Shown: positions 22,301-32,369 of the stretch, one piece after another
How the letters are laid out: the number at the start of each line of letters is the position of its first letter
How positions within the stretch are numbered: position 1 is the stretch's first letter
The notes under the pieces: model-generated
Told to the model about the DNA's origin: nothing
Databases searched by the model: none
What the model saw: the letters and a program-made list of their open reading frames with translations, nothing else
Assembly (NCBI RefSeq): GCF_000204055.1
Contig: NW_006768768.1
Span: forward strand, 684,071-748,070
Source of the DNA: Melampsora larici-populina 98AG31
Lineage: Eukaryota > Basidiomycota > Pucciniomycetes > Pucciniales > Melampsoraceae
Direction: 5' to 3'
Length of the DNA stretch: 64,000 bases
Made by a program: the position numbers and the translations under genes

Positions 22301-23691
22301 CAACGAGCTTGAGGTAAGTGTCTTTCTTTATTACTTTCCATTTTTCTCTCATCTAGGATTGCTTCACACATCAATCTGACAAGTTTCGGTTTTCTGAAGC
22401 CTTTCTTGAAGATGACCCTTGCTATGGAAGGTGACGGTCCAACAGGGTGCATGGTCATTCCAAAATACGTTGAGCTGCGCAATACGCTCGAAAAGAAGAT
22501 CCAGCCGCTCAGCACAACCGATGGCATTTATCCGATGCTTGCGAAGATGAAAGAAAAAACCGTCGAATATCTCAACGAAGCCCTTCAGTGCGAGACCCTG
22601 GTCATGGCGACAATCCTCCATCCTTTTTTCCGACTCAAATTCTTCGTTAAATGGTTTGGTGCCGAATCTGCTGTGACTATGAAAGCTGAAGCAACCTTCC
22701 GACGTCTACATCGGGAGTACGAGATCTCAGCACCTGCTAAGAAGAAACCGACTGCTTCGCAACAAGCCAAATCCTCAAAGACTCCTGCGACTTCCTCCCC
22801 CAAGCCAGATATTTTTCTTAGTGACTCAGAATCAGAACCCGAGGTTGAAGAGTCTGAAGATATAGCTTTGAAGAATTATTTACGAGGGACTGACAAGATG
22901 AAAGCCGAAGAATATGATGTCCAAGATTGCAAAGCAAGTTTGGAATGGTGGAAGGTGCGGTTTTTCTGGTTTTCTCACTTGAATCATTTCACTTTACTAT
23001 TTCTTTCTGTGACTAATGAAATTTTGTTCAACGTAGGTACATGAAAGGGGCTATCGAGTGATTGCGCGCATGGCTAGGGACTACTTGGCATCAACTGGTT
23101 CTTCATGCGCCGCCGAGCGCATTTTTTCTTGCGCATCGGATGTGTGCTGTTCAAGTCGAGGTAGCTTGATAGCTCGAACAATCAAGATGCTTGTGTCAAG
23201 CAGGTTATGGTTAAGAGAAGGTGTAGACCTTGGAATAGGCTTTGAAGACCTTGTGAAGGTCTTCAAGATGATGGGGATTCCACTGAACTAAATCAATCTC
23301 GACCATTTTTCACTTTGGCTTTTTATTTCTCCTTTTACAATTTTGTTCTCTTTCTCTTCATTCTATTTATATATACATTTCTCTACTCTCTTTAACAACT
23401 ATTTTTGAAGATTGTTTTTCTTTTTGTTCTCCTTTTGATATACAACACGCTACGACTTTTTGCGGTGGAGCTGTAACGGTTAACGCTCAACACAGCGTGC
23501 CTCCCAAACGCGCAAACGCAGCTGTTAACGGCTGTAGCGCAGCTCTTAGGAGCTGCGCTACGGGAATTCAATTTTTCGACAGTTTTAAAACAGCTGCGTT
23601 AACGTGGTGACGCAGCAAGACCACTTGTAAAACCGCTGCGTCCGCGGCCAACTGTCTCGTAGCGCGTCGCAGCGCAGCTTACCCAGTGTTG
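19303..23691. mobile_element. hAT DNA transposon, 4.39 kb
   Basis: The terminal inverted repeats begin CAACACTGGGTAAGCT on both sides. Both are flanked by CTGGTAG (19296-19302 and 23692-23698), extended to eight bases with one mismatch, as expected for hAT. Joining the flanks restores a continuous copia RT frame (…FAPTT then RLETL…), which confirms the insertion. GC-rich subterminal DNA repeats GTAGC/GCTACG and GCAGCG words. It carries one plus-strand transposase gene. Confidence 0.9.
19844..23291 (+). pseudogene. hAT transposase, nine exons, one premature stop
   Basis: Nine exons all end in phase 0: 19844-20137, 20212-20382, 20476-20958, 21028-21249, 21345-21854, 21923-22084, 22161-22313, 22400-22954 and 23037-23291, for 934 codons in all. 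Domains in order: a charged N-terminal region, a BED-type zinc finger (YPCRFCKRDES, then LTGNLRVHRDGS), and the RNase-H-like catalytic region (FNLVHDGWTTKGNRHAFIG, TTDSGSNNKTM, HVFCFCHKIALIVNAGL, YGIRWNIKYVSRHKAW). It ends with the hAT dimerisation region (MARDYLASTGSSCAAERIF, CCSSRGSL). The only visible defect is TGA at codon 30 (19931-19933, SPD-stop-RRRV), a position where CGA to TGA would explain it. A downstream ATG could bypass it but would lose little of known function. The donor at 21250 and acceptor at 21344 are the least certain junctions. Confidence 0.88.
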
Positions 23692-24232
23692 CTGGTAGTA
23701 GGAGCAAAGACTTCATCATAGTCAATACCCTCGACTTGAGAATAGCCCATGGCTACTAGTTGAGCTTTGAGCTTGAGGATTGTGTTATCAACACGGCGCT
23801 TGATTTTGAAAACCCATTTTGAACAGATGATTTTTTGTTTCTGAGGGCGGGGCACAAGCTTCCATGTGTCCATACCAATCAAGGAGGAGAATTCAGCATC
23901 TGCCGCTTGAAGCCATCAATCCTTATGTGGTGATCGGAGAAGTTGTTTCCAGGTTTTGGGAGTATCATTCACATCTTCTGTTGATGATGCCAATTTCACA
24001 AAGTTGCCCAGACGGTCTGGAGCGGCTTGAATTTGACCTGAACGTCTTGGTGGAGGGGATTGAGGAGGTACCGGACTATCAACATCTTCCGAGGACGCAG
24101 GGTTGTTGTTTGTCTGTTTGTCTATAGTTTGAGATATTTCTGACTGAGTACAAGCAGGGGAAGGCTGAGTGCGAGGTTATTTTGTTTTCGGTGGGAGGCG
24201 TTCGGGTGGAGTGGAAGATCTCCTACGTGGTA
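23692..24232 (-). pseudogene. Copia hinge and RT N-terminal part
   Basis: This is the continuation of the copia pol frame on the other side of the hAT element. It reads PPRRSGQIQAAPDRLGNF, KTWKQLLRSPHKD, then WLQAADAEFSSLIGMDTWK, KWVFKIKRRVD and GYSQVEGIDYDEVFAP. This is the region between integrase and reverse transcriptase followed by the RT start. Stops are TAA at 24177-24179 and TGA at 23916-23918 (HKD-stop-WLQAAD). At its right border it joins gag sequence directly, so the C-terminal gag, protease and integrase have been lost at about 24230. Confidence 0.85.
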
Positions 24233-24690
24233 CGATACTTGGCGTTCTTGAGCTCTGGAACAGTCAGAGAAAGAGCGAGACGTTCATAGACGGTGTGGAG
24301 CTTGTCGATGTGAGAAATGACATTGTCACCATCCATTCGGGTAGTGATGAGACGGTGAAGGAGATGCATGCGGCCTCCAGACGTGGAGTCCTCATGCGCA
24401 AGACGTAGTGAACCCCACATCCCTGCTGCATCTCTTTGATGCGGCTTGATGTATTTGAGGTTACCGTCTTCGATAGACCTCGAGATCAAGGTACAGGCTT
24501 TGGTGTTGTCGACATCCCAACCTGATGGACGGTCCTTCGCTACGATGGGCTGTAGGACGTACGAGAGCTTGGCATCTTCAAGAGCAAGTTCGATTTTAAA
24601 CTCCCAATCGAGATAATTGGAGTCGTCACCGGGGGGACGGAGTGGAGTAATCCCAGATAGTTTGATTGTCTTATCTGTACTGTCGGTCAT
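24230..24690 (-). pseudogene. Copia gag, truncated
   Basis: The frame from MTDSTDKTIKLSGITPL (24690) covers about 150 residues of a UBN2-type copia gag: NYLDWEFKIELALEDAK, DNTKACTLISRSIEDG and MHLLHRLITTRMDGDN. It is clearly homologous to the gag at 27164-27803 (WEFKVELALDAVK, ACALISRAIEDG) but diverged, so it is from a related, not identical, element. Its 3' end stops at SLTVPELKNAK, where it runs into the pol hinge. The 29 bp encoding this end (24246-24274) occur again at 24864-24892, beside the LTR. Confidence 0.85.
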
Positions 24691-24833
24691 TGTTCCTTCG
24701 GACCTTTCCGAAACGAAGGATACAGACGAGAGAAGATTGAAGCAGATGTGCGATGATGATTAGAGTTTTAGAAAGTAGATTCAAGAAGCTAATTGAGTCG
24801 TTCGAAGAACTAGGAATTGAGATATGGTTTTAA

Positions 24834-24863
24834 TTCAGTCGGTAGACGCTGGGCTCATAACCT
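24834..24863 (-). promoter_or_regulatory. Primer-binding site, half-tRNA type (tRNA-Met)
   Basis: The plus strand here, TTCAGTCGGTAGACGCTGGG followed by CTCATAACC, reads like the D arm and anticodon arm of an elongator tRNA-Met, with the CAT anticodon. For a minus-strand element this is a complementary primer-binding site beside the 5' LTR. Drosophila copia is known to prime with a tRNA-Met cleaved at the anticodon. The absence of the TΨC and acceptor arms rules out a tRNA gene. Confidence 0.6.
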
Positions 24864-25181
24864 CTTGAGCTCTGGAACAGTCAGAGAAAGAGACAAAGGA
24901 AAGGTGTGTAAATTTCACGGACTAAATCAGACAAAAAACAGAGAAACAGAAAACAGAGAGAAATCCTACCTGGAACAGTCAGAGAAAGAGACAAAGGAAA
25001 GGTGAAGAAGAAGCACCTTTCCTTGACTGCTCCAGTAGGATTTATATAGTGAAACTTTTACATAACGGTTTTCACATGATGTAATATGTTTGTTGAGCAC
25101 ACACTTAGATTCTACGTATCATGGGTTAGTCTCACAGGACTTTTACATAAAGAATTAAAAGTCATGCAGGACTATCCCAAC
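24864..25181 (-). mobile_element. Copia LTR, type B, with internal duplication
   Basis: On the minus strand the LTR starts TGTTGGGATAGTCC at 25181. It shares with LTR A the GGAAAGGTG...CACCTTTCC hairpin and a TTATATAGTGAAA stretch, but the rest is much diverged, so it is a sister family. The block TGGAACAGTCAGAGAAAGAG occurs twice inside it (near 24873 and 24963). The left copy also shares its preceding CTTGAGCTC with gag at 24246, which suggests a template switch. The LTR abuts integrase coding sequence on its right with no reverse transcriptase between. Confidence 0.7.
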
Positions 25182-27803
25182 AGGCGTTGGTAGAGGACGA
25201 GGTGGGAGATTGTTTTTAAACATAACAGGAGGAGAATTGGAAGAGACAGAAGGAGGAATGAATGGAGATGGTTTAGAAATTGGAAAGACCCCCTTTTTTG
25301 AGGGTGTTACATGAGAAGAATCAGACGGACTCGGAGGTAGGTCTTTGAACATGGAGGGAGAAATTGGTCTACGTGACGGATTGTGAATTGATTCAGATAG
25401 TCGTCGATGTCTGAGAGAGGGACGTGAAGAGTTGTTTACTGGTGCTGGATTAGATCCTTGTGTAGGCCAGGGGATTTCAGCATTGTTGTTTTTAGAGAAA
25501 GTGGGAAGAGATTTGGATAGAGATGGAAAAATACAGTCGTTAAAGATTACATCACATGTCTTCACAGGTTTAGAGATGCTGATGTCCCAAACGGTATATC
25601 CATTTCCGTCAGTGAGGTAAGAGAGAAGTAAAGCTCGTCGACCTTTTGGATCCAACTTTTTACGGTTGGCCTCAGGTATCTTGTAGTACACTTTGCATCC
25701 GAAAGGATGAGTTCTCAGAGGATTAATAGGAAGAACTGGGATAAGAGAACAGGGGGAAACAAAACCGGAAGGGGTATAACATGGAATGGAGTTGAAGGAG
25801 TGAGCCAGAACTCTTAACACATCAACCCAGAAAGTTTTACCTAAACCTGAACTTGATAGTGAGCATCTGATGTGGTTACAAACTGTTCCGTTTGTTCTTT
25901 CCGCTACTCCATTAAGCTCAGGAGAGTGGGGAGGTCCTGGATGATGCTCAATTCCTGCATCACTGAGATATGTGCTGAACTCATTAGATAGATATTCACC
26001 GCCATTGTCGGTCCGAATTTTCTTAATGCGAGTAGAGGTACGAAGCTCAAATTTTGCACAAAAGGCTTTAAAGCAAGAAAATGTTTGACTTTTGTATTTC
26101 ATAGGATAAAAGATAGTAAATTTGGAAAAATCATCGATAAAGGTGACAAAGTACTTAAAGCCCTCCTGTGAGGAAACTTCAAAGCTACAAACATCTGAGT
26201 GAATGATTTCTCCTACTGAGGAGGCGCGATAATCATCCCTGGATTTAAAGGAGTGCCTAAACATCTTTGATTCTACACACACATTGCAGCGTTGAATGTC
26301 GATTTCATTCATGATTGTAGGGCAAATATCAAAAGATTTGAGGAAGGCCTTAAGCGGTTTCAGACCTATATGACCAAGTTTTTGATGCCAATACAATAGA
26401 GATGAATCAGTTTTACTGATAGAGGTTGTGTTTGAATGAGAAGCAACTACCTTTGAGGGAAGTTTGGGAGGGAGGTAGTAGAGATTTCCACTACAATAGC
26501 CTCTTCCAACTACAGAATGAGATACATCTGTTACACCAGCATGATAGAAAGTACATGAGTCGTTGGTGAACAGAACCGAAAAACCATCGTCACATAGTGA
26601 GGAAGCGGATAAGAGGGGTTCGTGTAGTCCAGGAACTAGGAGTGACTTGTGTTGGTGGCTCATTCCATCCATTGAAAGAGAGGTCATGCCCGAGTGAGTG
26701 GCTTTGATGGAGGACACATCTGCCAGTTGAATGGATTTGTTGGTCCGTTCTAAACCAGTAAGGTCATGTTGGTGAGGGGTCATTGTTAACGAGCAACCAG
26801 AATCAATGTTCCAGTCGGAGATTGAGGTAGAGTTTGAGGTGATAACTCTAGCAGATTGTGCGACCTCATCGGCGATGTCATAACATTCATCATCACTAAA
26901 ATCAAGAGTTAAGACTGATGTCTTTCCGGCTTTGGTAGATGGACGAGCAGAGCAATTGGTAGATGGTTGCCGACCTCCTCTGCTAGATGATGAAGCACCT
27001 CGAGAAGAGGCAGAAGATGAGTGTTTTTCTTGTTCATTCTGACGCATCCAGCAGTTTTGTACTTTGTGATTTGTTCGTTCACAGTGAGTACAGAACTTAG
27101 TGTTTCGCGGCTTCTGGTTTGAATTGGTTGACGAGTTTGCGGGTCGATTCGTTGAGTTAGCACGAGCAGCTATGACTTCAGAGTTAAAAACAAGGTGGGA
27201 AGAGTTTTTTCAACAAGTCACTTCGTTCCTGATGGATTTGATGATGGTGGCTGAATCAACAGTTGTACGTTGCATGAGAGGAGTGATCACAGGTAGCCAA
27301 TCAGGTGGAAGAGACGTCATAATAGAAGTTGAGAAGATTTCATCAACAGTTAGAGGAGCTTCGGTGGTGATTAAAGAGTCGAGCTGTTCGAACGTCTTAT
27401 GAAGAGTATCAATATGGGCCTCCATGTCATCTCCTTCCATACAAGTTGTGATGAGTTGATGAAGGAGATGCATTTGTCCACCTGAGGTGGAGTCTTTGTG
27501 AGCAAGTTGAAGAGATGACCACATCCCAGCTGCATCACAACGGTGTGGCTTGATAAATTTCAGATTACCATCTTCAATGGCTCTCGAAATGAGTGCACAT
27601 GCTTTCGTGTTGTCTTTGGTCCAGTTTGCAGGTCGTTCCTTAGGATAAATAGCAGTGAGAACATGGGAGAGTTTAACAGCATCAAGTGCTAATTCAACTT
27701 TAAACTCCCAGTCGAGGTAGTTTGAGGAAACCCCTGGAGGTTTGAGGAAGGTAATACCGGAAAAACGGATTTCGCCGTTGGAGGGATCGTTGGTGATAGA
27801 CAT
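25182..27803 (-). pseudogene. Copia gag-protease-integrase polyprotein
   Basis: One minus-strand frame begins MSITNDPSNGEIRFSG (27803). It runs through gag (NYLDWEFKVELALDAVK, MHLLHQLITTCMEGDD), a zinc knuckle CTHCERTNHKVQNC (CX2CX4HX4C), the protease site WNIDSGCSL, and the integrase zinc region (WHQKLGH, CNVCVESK). The catalytic D,D,E are visible in IIHSDVCSFE, IRTDNGGEY and PPHSPELNGVAERTNG. A TGA at 27210-27212 is the only stop before the end. The frame then passes straight into LTR B (…PTPVGIVLHDF-stop), so RT and RNase H are missing from this copy. It belongs either with the RT at 18-24 kb (one element invaded by another) or to a separate deleted element. Confidence 0.9.
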
Positions 27804-28192
27804 AGTAATGAGGTAGAACGCGTTGTATCCTTCGGACCTTTCCGAGTCAAAGGATGGCAATTCACAGCCCCCAACTACTGGTCACTGGCAGGCCAGTGCA
27901 TCCGATGTCTCCAAAATGTTTTCAACAAAACTTCAATTTGTTTTCAGCATAACATCCATCTGCTATCAAGATGTTTTGGGTCAGTTACCAGCAAAATATG
28001 TCATACCACCAAAATTGAGATGATGTCATACAGCATCATAACCCTGTACAAACCTGCTCCTGTATTTCCCCACCAAGAATATATAGTTTATAAACCTTTG
28101 TGATGTAAAGTGACTGAGTTATTGAGGTTTGAAAAAAAATCACGGACAAAAAATACTATTTTTGTACTATACCTAAGAATTGATTCTGGAAT

Positions 28193-28632
28193 ATCTTCCA
28201 GCTTCATCAATACACGTACACAAAAAAATTGACATTCCTCTTGAAAATATGTTTCTCCACATTTTGGTCCCCTAAAGCCTTCCTGTATGGGCAGTATTTC
28301 TATATGTAATTGTGGTGTGTACATGTGCAGTCAACAATTTGATTGATTCTTTGATTCTAGACAGAATATGGCAAAGTTTATGGCAGGAATTTTTGTCAAA
28401 TACCATCTACATGTATATCAATCAAATTCAGAATGATTTTGGCAATATGTTCCCTCAAAATTTTGTCTTGGGGCAAAGAACTTCAGAAAACCAAACTTGC
28501 AGACACATTCAGGAATTACATGTAGAAATACTGCCCATACAGGAAGGCTTTAGGGGACAAAAATCGTGGAGAAACATATTTTCAAAAGAGATTATCATTT
28601 TTTTTGTATGTATATACATAAATCTGGAAGAT
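28193..28632. repeat. Inverted repeat, two arms of about 118 bp, cut by gap
   Basis: 28193-28310 (ATCTTCCAGCTTCATC... to ...TATATGTAAT) is matched in inverse by 28515-28632 (ATTACATGTAGAAATACTGC... to ...ATCTGGAAGAT), with about 200 bp between. The right arm ends at the assembly gap, so the element may continue. It is probably a foldback or long-inverted-repeat MITE inserted near the 5' end of the copia element. Confidence 0.8.
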
Positions 28633-29225
28633 NNNNNNNNNNNNNNNNNNNNNNNNNNNNNNNNNNNNNNNNNNNNNNNNNNNNNNNNNNNNNNNNNNNN
28701 NNNNNNNNNNNNNNNNNNNNNNNNNNNNNNNNNNNNNNNNNNNNNNNNNNNNNNNNNNNNNNNNNNNNNNNNNNNNNNNNNNNNNNNNNNNNNNNNNNNN
28801 NNNNNNNNNNNNNNNNNNNNNNNNNNNNNNNNNNNNNNNNNNNNNNNNNNNNNNNNNNNNNNNNNNNNNNNNNNNNNNNNNNNNNNNNNNNNNNNNNNNN
28901 NNNNNNNNNNNNNNNNNNNNNNNNNNNNNNNNNNNNNNNNNNNNNNNNNNNNNNNNNNNNNNNNNNNNNNNNNNNNNNNNNNNNNNNNNNNNNNNNNNNN
29001 NNNNNNNNNNNNNNNNNNNNNNNNNNNNNNNNNNNNNNNNNNNNNNNNNNNNNNNNNNNNNNNNNNNNNNNNNNNNNNNNNNNNNNNNNNNNNNNNNNNN
29101 NNNNNNNNNNNNNNNNNNNNNNNNNNNNNNNNNNNNNNNNNNNNNNNNNNNNNNNNNNNNNNNNNNNNNNNNNNNNNNNNNNNNNNNNNNNNNNNNNNNN
29201 NNNNNNNNNNNNNNNNNNNNNNNNN
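28633..29225. other. Assembly gap (593 N)
   Basis: Unknown bases. The gap lies between a strong inverted repeat and a copia LTR. It hides the start of that LTR and the primer-binding site of the outer copia element. Confidence 1.
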
Positions 29226-29444
29226 AGTAGGCTTATATAGTGAAATACTAAGCTGAGGTATCACATGACTAACAAGTTGCTAAGCACACGCAATGACATA
29301 TGAAATAGAAATGAAATGATATATGAAATAATGTCAACGCAGGACAGGAGAAGACAGAGGTCACAAGACTGACATTTCTGGGGATAGTCACGCAGGACTG
29401 TGTAATGAGAAAGGAAACACATGTAAAGTAGAACTATCTCAACA
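29226..29444 (-). mobile_element. 5' LTR of copia element (type A, partial)
   Basis: The 219 visible bases are almost identical to 17777-17996 and end in the same CTATCTCAACA. The remainder is in the gap. GTCCA follows directly, matching GTCCA before the other LTR. The near identity of the two LTRs suggests that the outer copia insertion was fairly recent. Confidence 0.8.
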
Positions 29445-29510
29445 GTCCAAGGGATTGTATATCCAAGGATACCTTAGATTTGGAAATACAAGGTATCTTT
29501 GCCAGCAGTG

Positions 29511-29640
29511 TTGCTATCAACACATTCCTGAGTTCTAGATTGCTAATTCACTTGAGCACCATTATACTTGGCTTCCAGCTCAGCGTTAACTTATGCCTAT
29601 GTGCATAATTGTTTTGGTGTGGGCCACCTTCATGTTCTCA
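29511..29640 (-). pseudogene. LINE RNase H fragment, upstream piece
   Basis: The minus strand reads NAELEAKYNGAQVN, a stop, then QSRTQECVDSN. The AELE motif and its position fit the RNase H segment that precedes the HDI...SGQHLI segment at 17550. The two pieces would be contiguous if the MITE and everything in it were removed. It is short and decayed. Confidence 0.5.
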
Positions 29641-29721
29641 TCCGACAATTCTAACCTTGGTCTACATTGTAGCCCCCCTGATGCCAACAGACTGGTTCAA
29701 GTTTTAATTATACTCACAATT

Positions 29722-30280
29722 CACCTGTGCGCACCAGAACGCACCGAATGTATAGGATGATACAGCCTGATGTATCATCACATGTACTTCGAAAAATCCT
29801 CTATAGAATTAGCTAGTTGCTAGCTGCTCCTAGGGTAACTTGCAGCACTCAACAAAATTGGCTAAGTCCCCACTCTCACAAGGGGACCCCCTTTGCCGCC
29901 TCACGTACTTACAAGTAATATTACTACCTGAGCAAAACAAATTACCACTCCAGTAAAAAGCTCACCACTTCAGCAAGAAACTCACCACCAAAGTTCAAAT
30001 TTCACCACCACACAAAAAAATCACCACCGAATCAACAAAAACTTACCATTTCACACAAATATCACCATTGAAACAACAAAATCACCATTACTTCACCAAT
30101 ATCACTACCAGATTTGAAATCTCACCACCGCATGAACAGAATCACCATCACACCAAAAAAGTCACCATTGATTCGAAAAAAAACTCACCACCACATCTAA
30201 TGATTTATCACCGCATCAATTCAAATTACCACCTCAGACCAAAAACTCACTACCTATACACCGCATAACCTCATTATAAT
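29722..30280. repeat. KDZ element left terminal inverted repeat
   Basis: The outer 200 bp (CACCTGTGCGCACCAGAACG... to ...TAATATTACTACCTGAGCAAAAC) match the right end almost base for base. The inner part is an array of TCACCA(C/T) motifs about every 15-25 bp, roughly a dozen copies, such as ATCACCATCAC and CTCACCACC. Such arrays are plausible transposase-binding sites. The arm ends about 150 bp before the first gene. Confidence 0.85.
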
Positions 30281-30430
30281 TAACCTCGCGGCCTCTCATA
30301 TTACTACTCACAAGACGTCTCCTCAACATTCAATCCCAAAGTCTCATCATTTCAACTCTTCAAACCATTCCATCTGCCATTATCCATCTTCAAGTATAAA
30401 CTACGCATCGTTTCAGACTTAATTGCCAAC

Positions 30431-32369
30431 ATGCGACCTGGACTTCGAAGGGCTCAGGCAGCGTCCTCGCCACCTCCTTCTAGTCATGACCCTGATTCTC
30501 GAAGTGACACTGGCAGCGAATGGCAGTTGCCTCCCTCTATTGTTCGACCTACCACTCAACGTAACCCTCTACCTATCACTACAACCGTCCGCCAACAACG
30601 AGCGACCGAAAGTCAAACTCAAGCTCAAGGACGAACCCGCTCTCGCAAACGAGCACGACCCAACGAAGATGATGATGACAAAATTGAACAAGACGAAGAT
30701 CACGCCAATGAAAACACAACAATCGAAAATGATAACACTCCTGACGCTGACATTGACGACACAGTGCCCACCTTTAGCAACTACCGAGCCTTGGGCCAAG
30801 AGTGGGGAATGCCGCGCGCTGAAAAAGAGCTGGCGTCACTCACCTTTACGAAGAACAACCGTATATCTGCCACCGGTCTCTATGAAGCGCAGGCTCTTCA
30901 ATCCAACTATGAATTGGATAAGACGATGCTGTGCCTAGTCCTGAAGTGCAGCCGACGAGTATTGGATGGAGCTTTGTAAGTAACACACCGTTCCCTTACC
31001 TCCCTGGACGGAATGTCACTTAACTAATATTACAATTTCTTATGATATCCTTACTAGACTCGAGGGACCATTATCTCGGGAGCCCAATATGTATACCAAC
31101 TATCAAACCTATAGCATTGCGGCCACGAAAACTCCCAGTAAGCACGATTAATGAGCCATACAAATCCTCCACTAAACAATCTCAATTCTGCATCTCCCTT
31201 AGTGCCACCCAAAGGTGTATCACCTGGCTTTAAGGAGTGCAACGCGATTGTCGGCTCCACGTGGTCCTCCTACAACAATGAAGAACACGAAATTTTCACT
31301 CCTCGTCTATTTGAAAGATTATGTGTGGCAACGAGCGAGGCTTATGCACTTACTAAGACCCCTCTTGGAATCAATCCTTGTCTTCCGGTTGAAGAGGCGT
31401 CTACTAAAACCCCGGCTTCCACCATAGAACCACTTAGCGAAGAAGAACTCAATCAATATGTACCGGTTTTTGAGCGCCTGGTCAATCTGACAAAAGTCTC
31501 CCACGACTTGTACCAGGGTCGATTGTGGAGACACAGTGGCAAGTACAAAAATCAGTCCATGGAGAAGCTAATGAACTTCGAAATCAGCAAAATTATACGC
31601 CAGGTAAGATCCCTTCAAATAATCACATGTAATCCTACTTACACAATTATCCTCCATCTGTGATCGATTCAGCTACACGTATTGAAGGAACACTTCAATC
31701 TCCAATTCCACCTGCTTGTGGCAAGTTGGAACCCAGCCACTTCCGCACCCCGTGCTCTTTTTCAGGAAGAGTATACCTCTTGTGCACGGTGGGCCCGTGA
31801 TCAGCAAAAGGTCCATCTCCTCGAGTGTTTTGCTTTCAAAGCAACGAAAGCTCCACAGCATCTGCGCTCTAAACGACTTGATCCCAAGCCCATGTCGGAA
31901 GGTGCAGCGCGTCAAGGACAAAGACGCACGGAACTTGCGCATGCCCTTAATGATTTGATAGGTGAGCATTAATCTTAGCTCCTTTCTAATGCAGTATCAC
32001 AGCGCTGATGAACACTTCTGAAAAGCCCCACATCTTCGTGGAGGATATCAGGGCAGAGGTGATGCACATCCCAAAGTCCCAAATTTGAAGGCCGCCTTTG
32101 CAGCCAAGACCTTCCGCGGGGATATCAAGCTCACCTTTCAATGCACTCCTCAGAGCCGTATCACTGACCTCATGATCTCCAAGGTCCCTGGTCACCTTTC
32201 GAATGACGAAGTTGAAATTTGGATTGATGATATCAGATTGAAAAATTACACCATTATAGCCCTGCGCGCGAGCTCCCATATAACAAAAAGCGAAAATGAC
32301 GAAACTAGTATGTCACAAGAACCATCTCAAACCGATTTAGCCGAGGAGAGTGTTAGAATATCCGAGTGA
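30431..32369 (+). CDS. KDZ-element cargo gene 1, unknown function
   Basis: The gene starts at MRPGLRRAQAASSPPPSS and has at least five exons: 30431-30975, about 31058-31139, about 31202-31602, about 31674-31961, then an exon ending at TGA 32369. The N-terminal 100 residues are Ser/Pro/Asp-rich and probably disordered, with a basic patch RTRSRKRARP that could be a nuclear signal. The body includes YRALGQEWGMPRAEKELAS, SATGLYEAQALQSNYELDK, LHVLKEHFNLQFHLLVASWN, YTSCARWARDQQKVHLLEC and AAFAAKTFRGDIKLTFQC. It is helical without recognisable catalytic motifs. The splice into the last exon (around 31962-32090) is unclear. No internal stop is needed otherwise. Its position next to the left terminal repeat suggests an accessory role in transposition, but that is only inference. 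Confidence 0.65.

Larger units (their letters stand above)
17551..29510. mobile_element. CACTG-type MITE split by copia insertion
   Basis: The left half at 17551 begins CACTGCCAAAAAAGATGCC, and the right half, ending at 29510, reads in inverse CACTGCTGGCAAAGATACC. The two continue to align over about 50 bp (…AATCT(G/A)AGGTATCCTTG). They are the two ends of one small inverted-repeat element, now separated by copia, hAT and gap sequence. The flanks TTA and TTG are a near 3-bp duplication. The same terminus with a clean 3-bp duplication occurs at 50352-50557 and in variant form at 55140-55762, so the family looks CACTA-like. The extent given covers everything nested inside. Confidence 0.55.

Noticed and set aside
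24834..24863. A tRNA-Met gene
   Set aside because: Only the D arm and anticodon arm are present. It lies between a copia LTR and gag, so a primer-binding site explains it better.
28312..29264. Long open frames across the gap
   Set aside because: They are open only because the bases are N.
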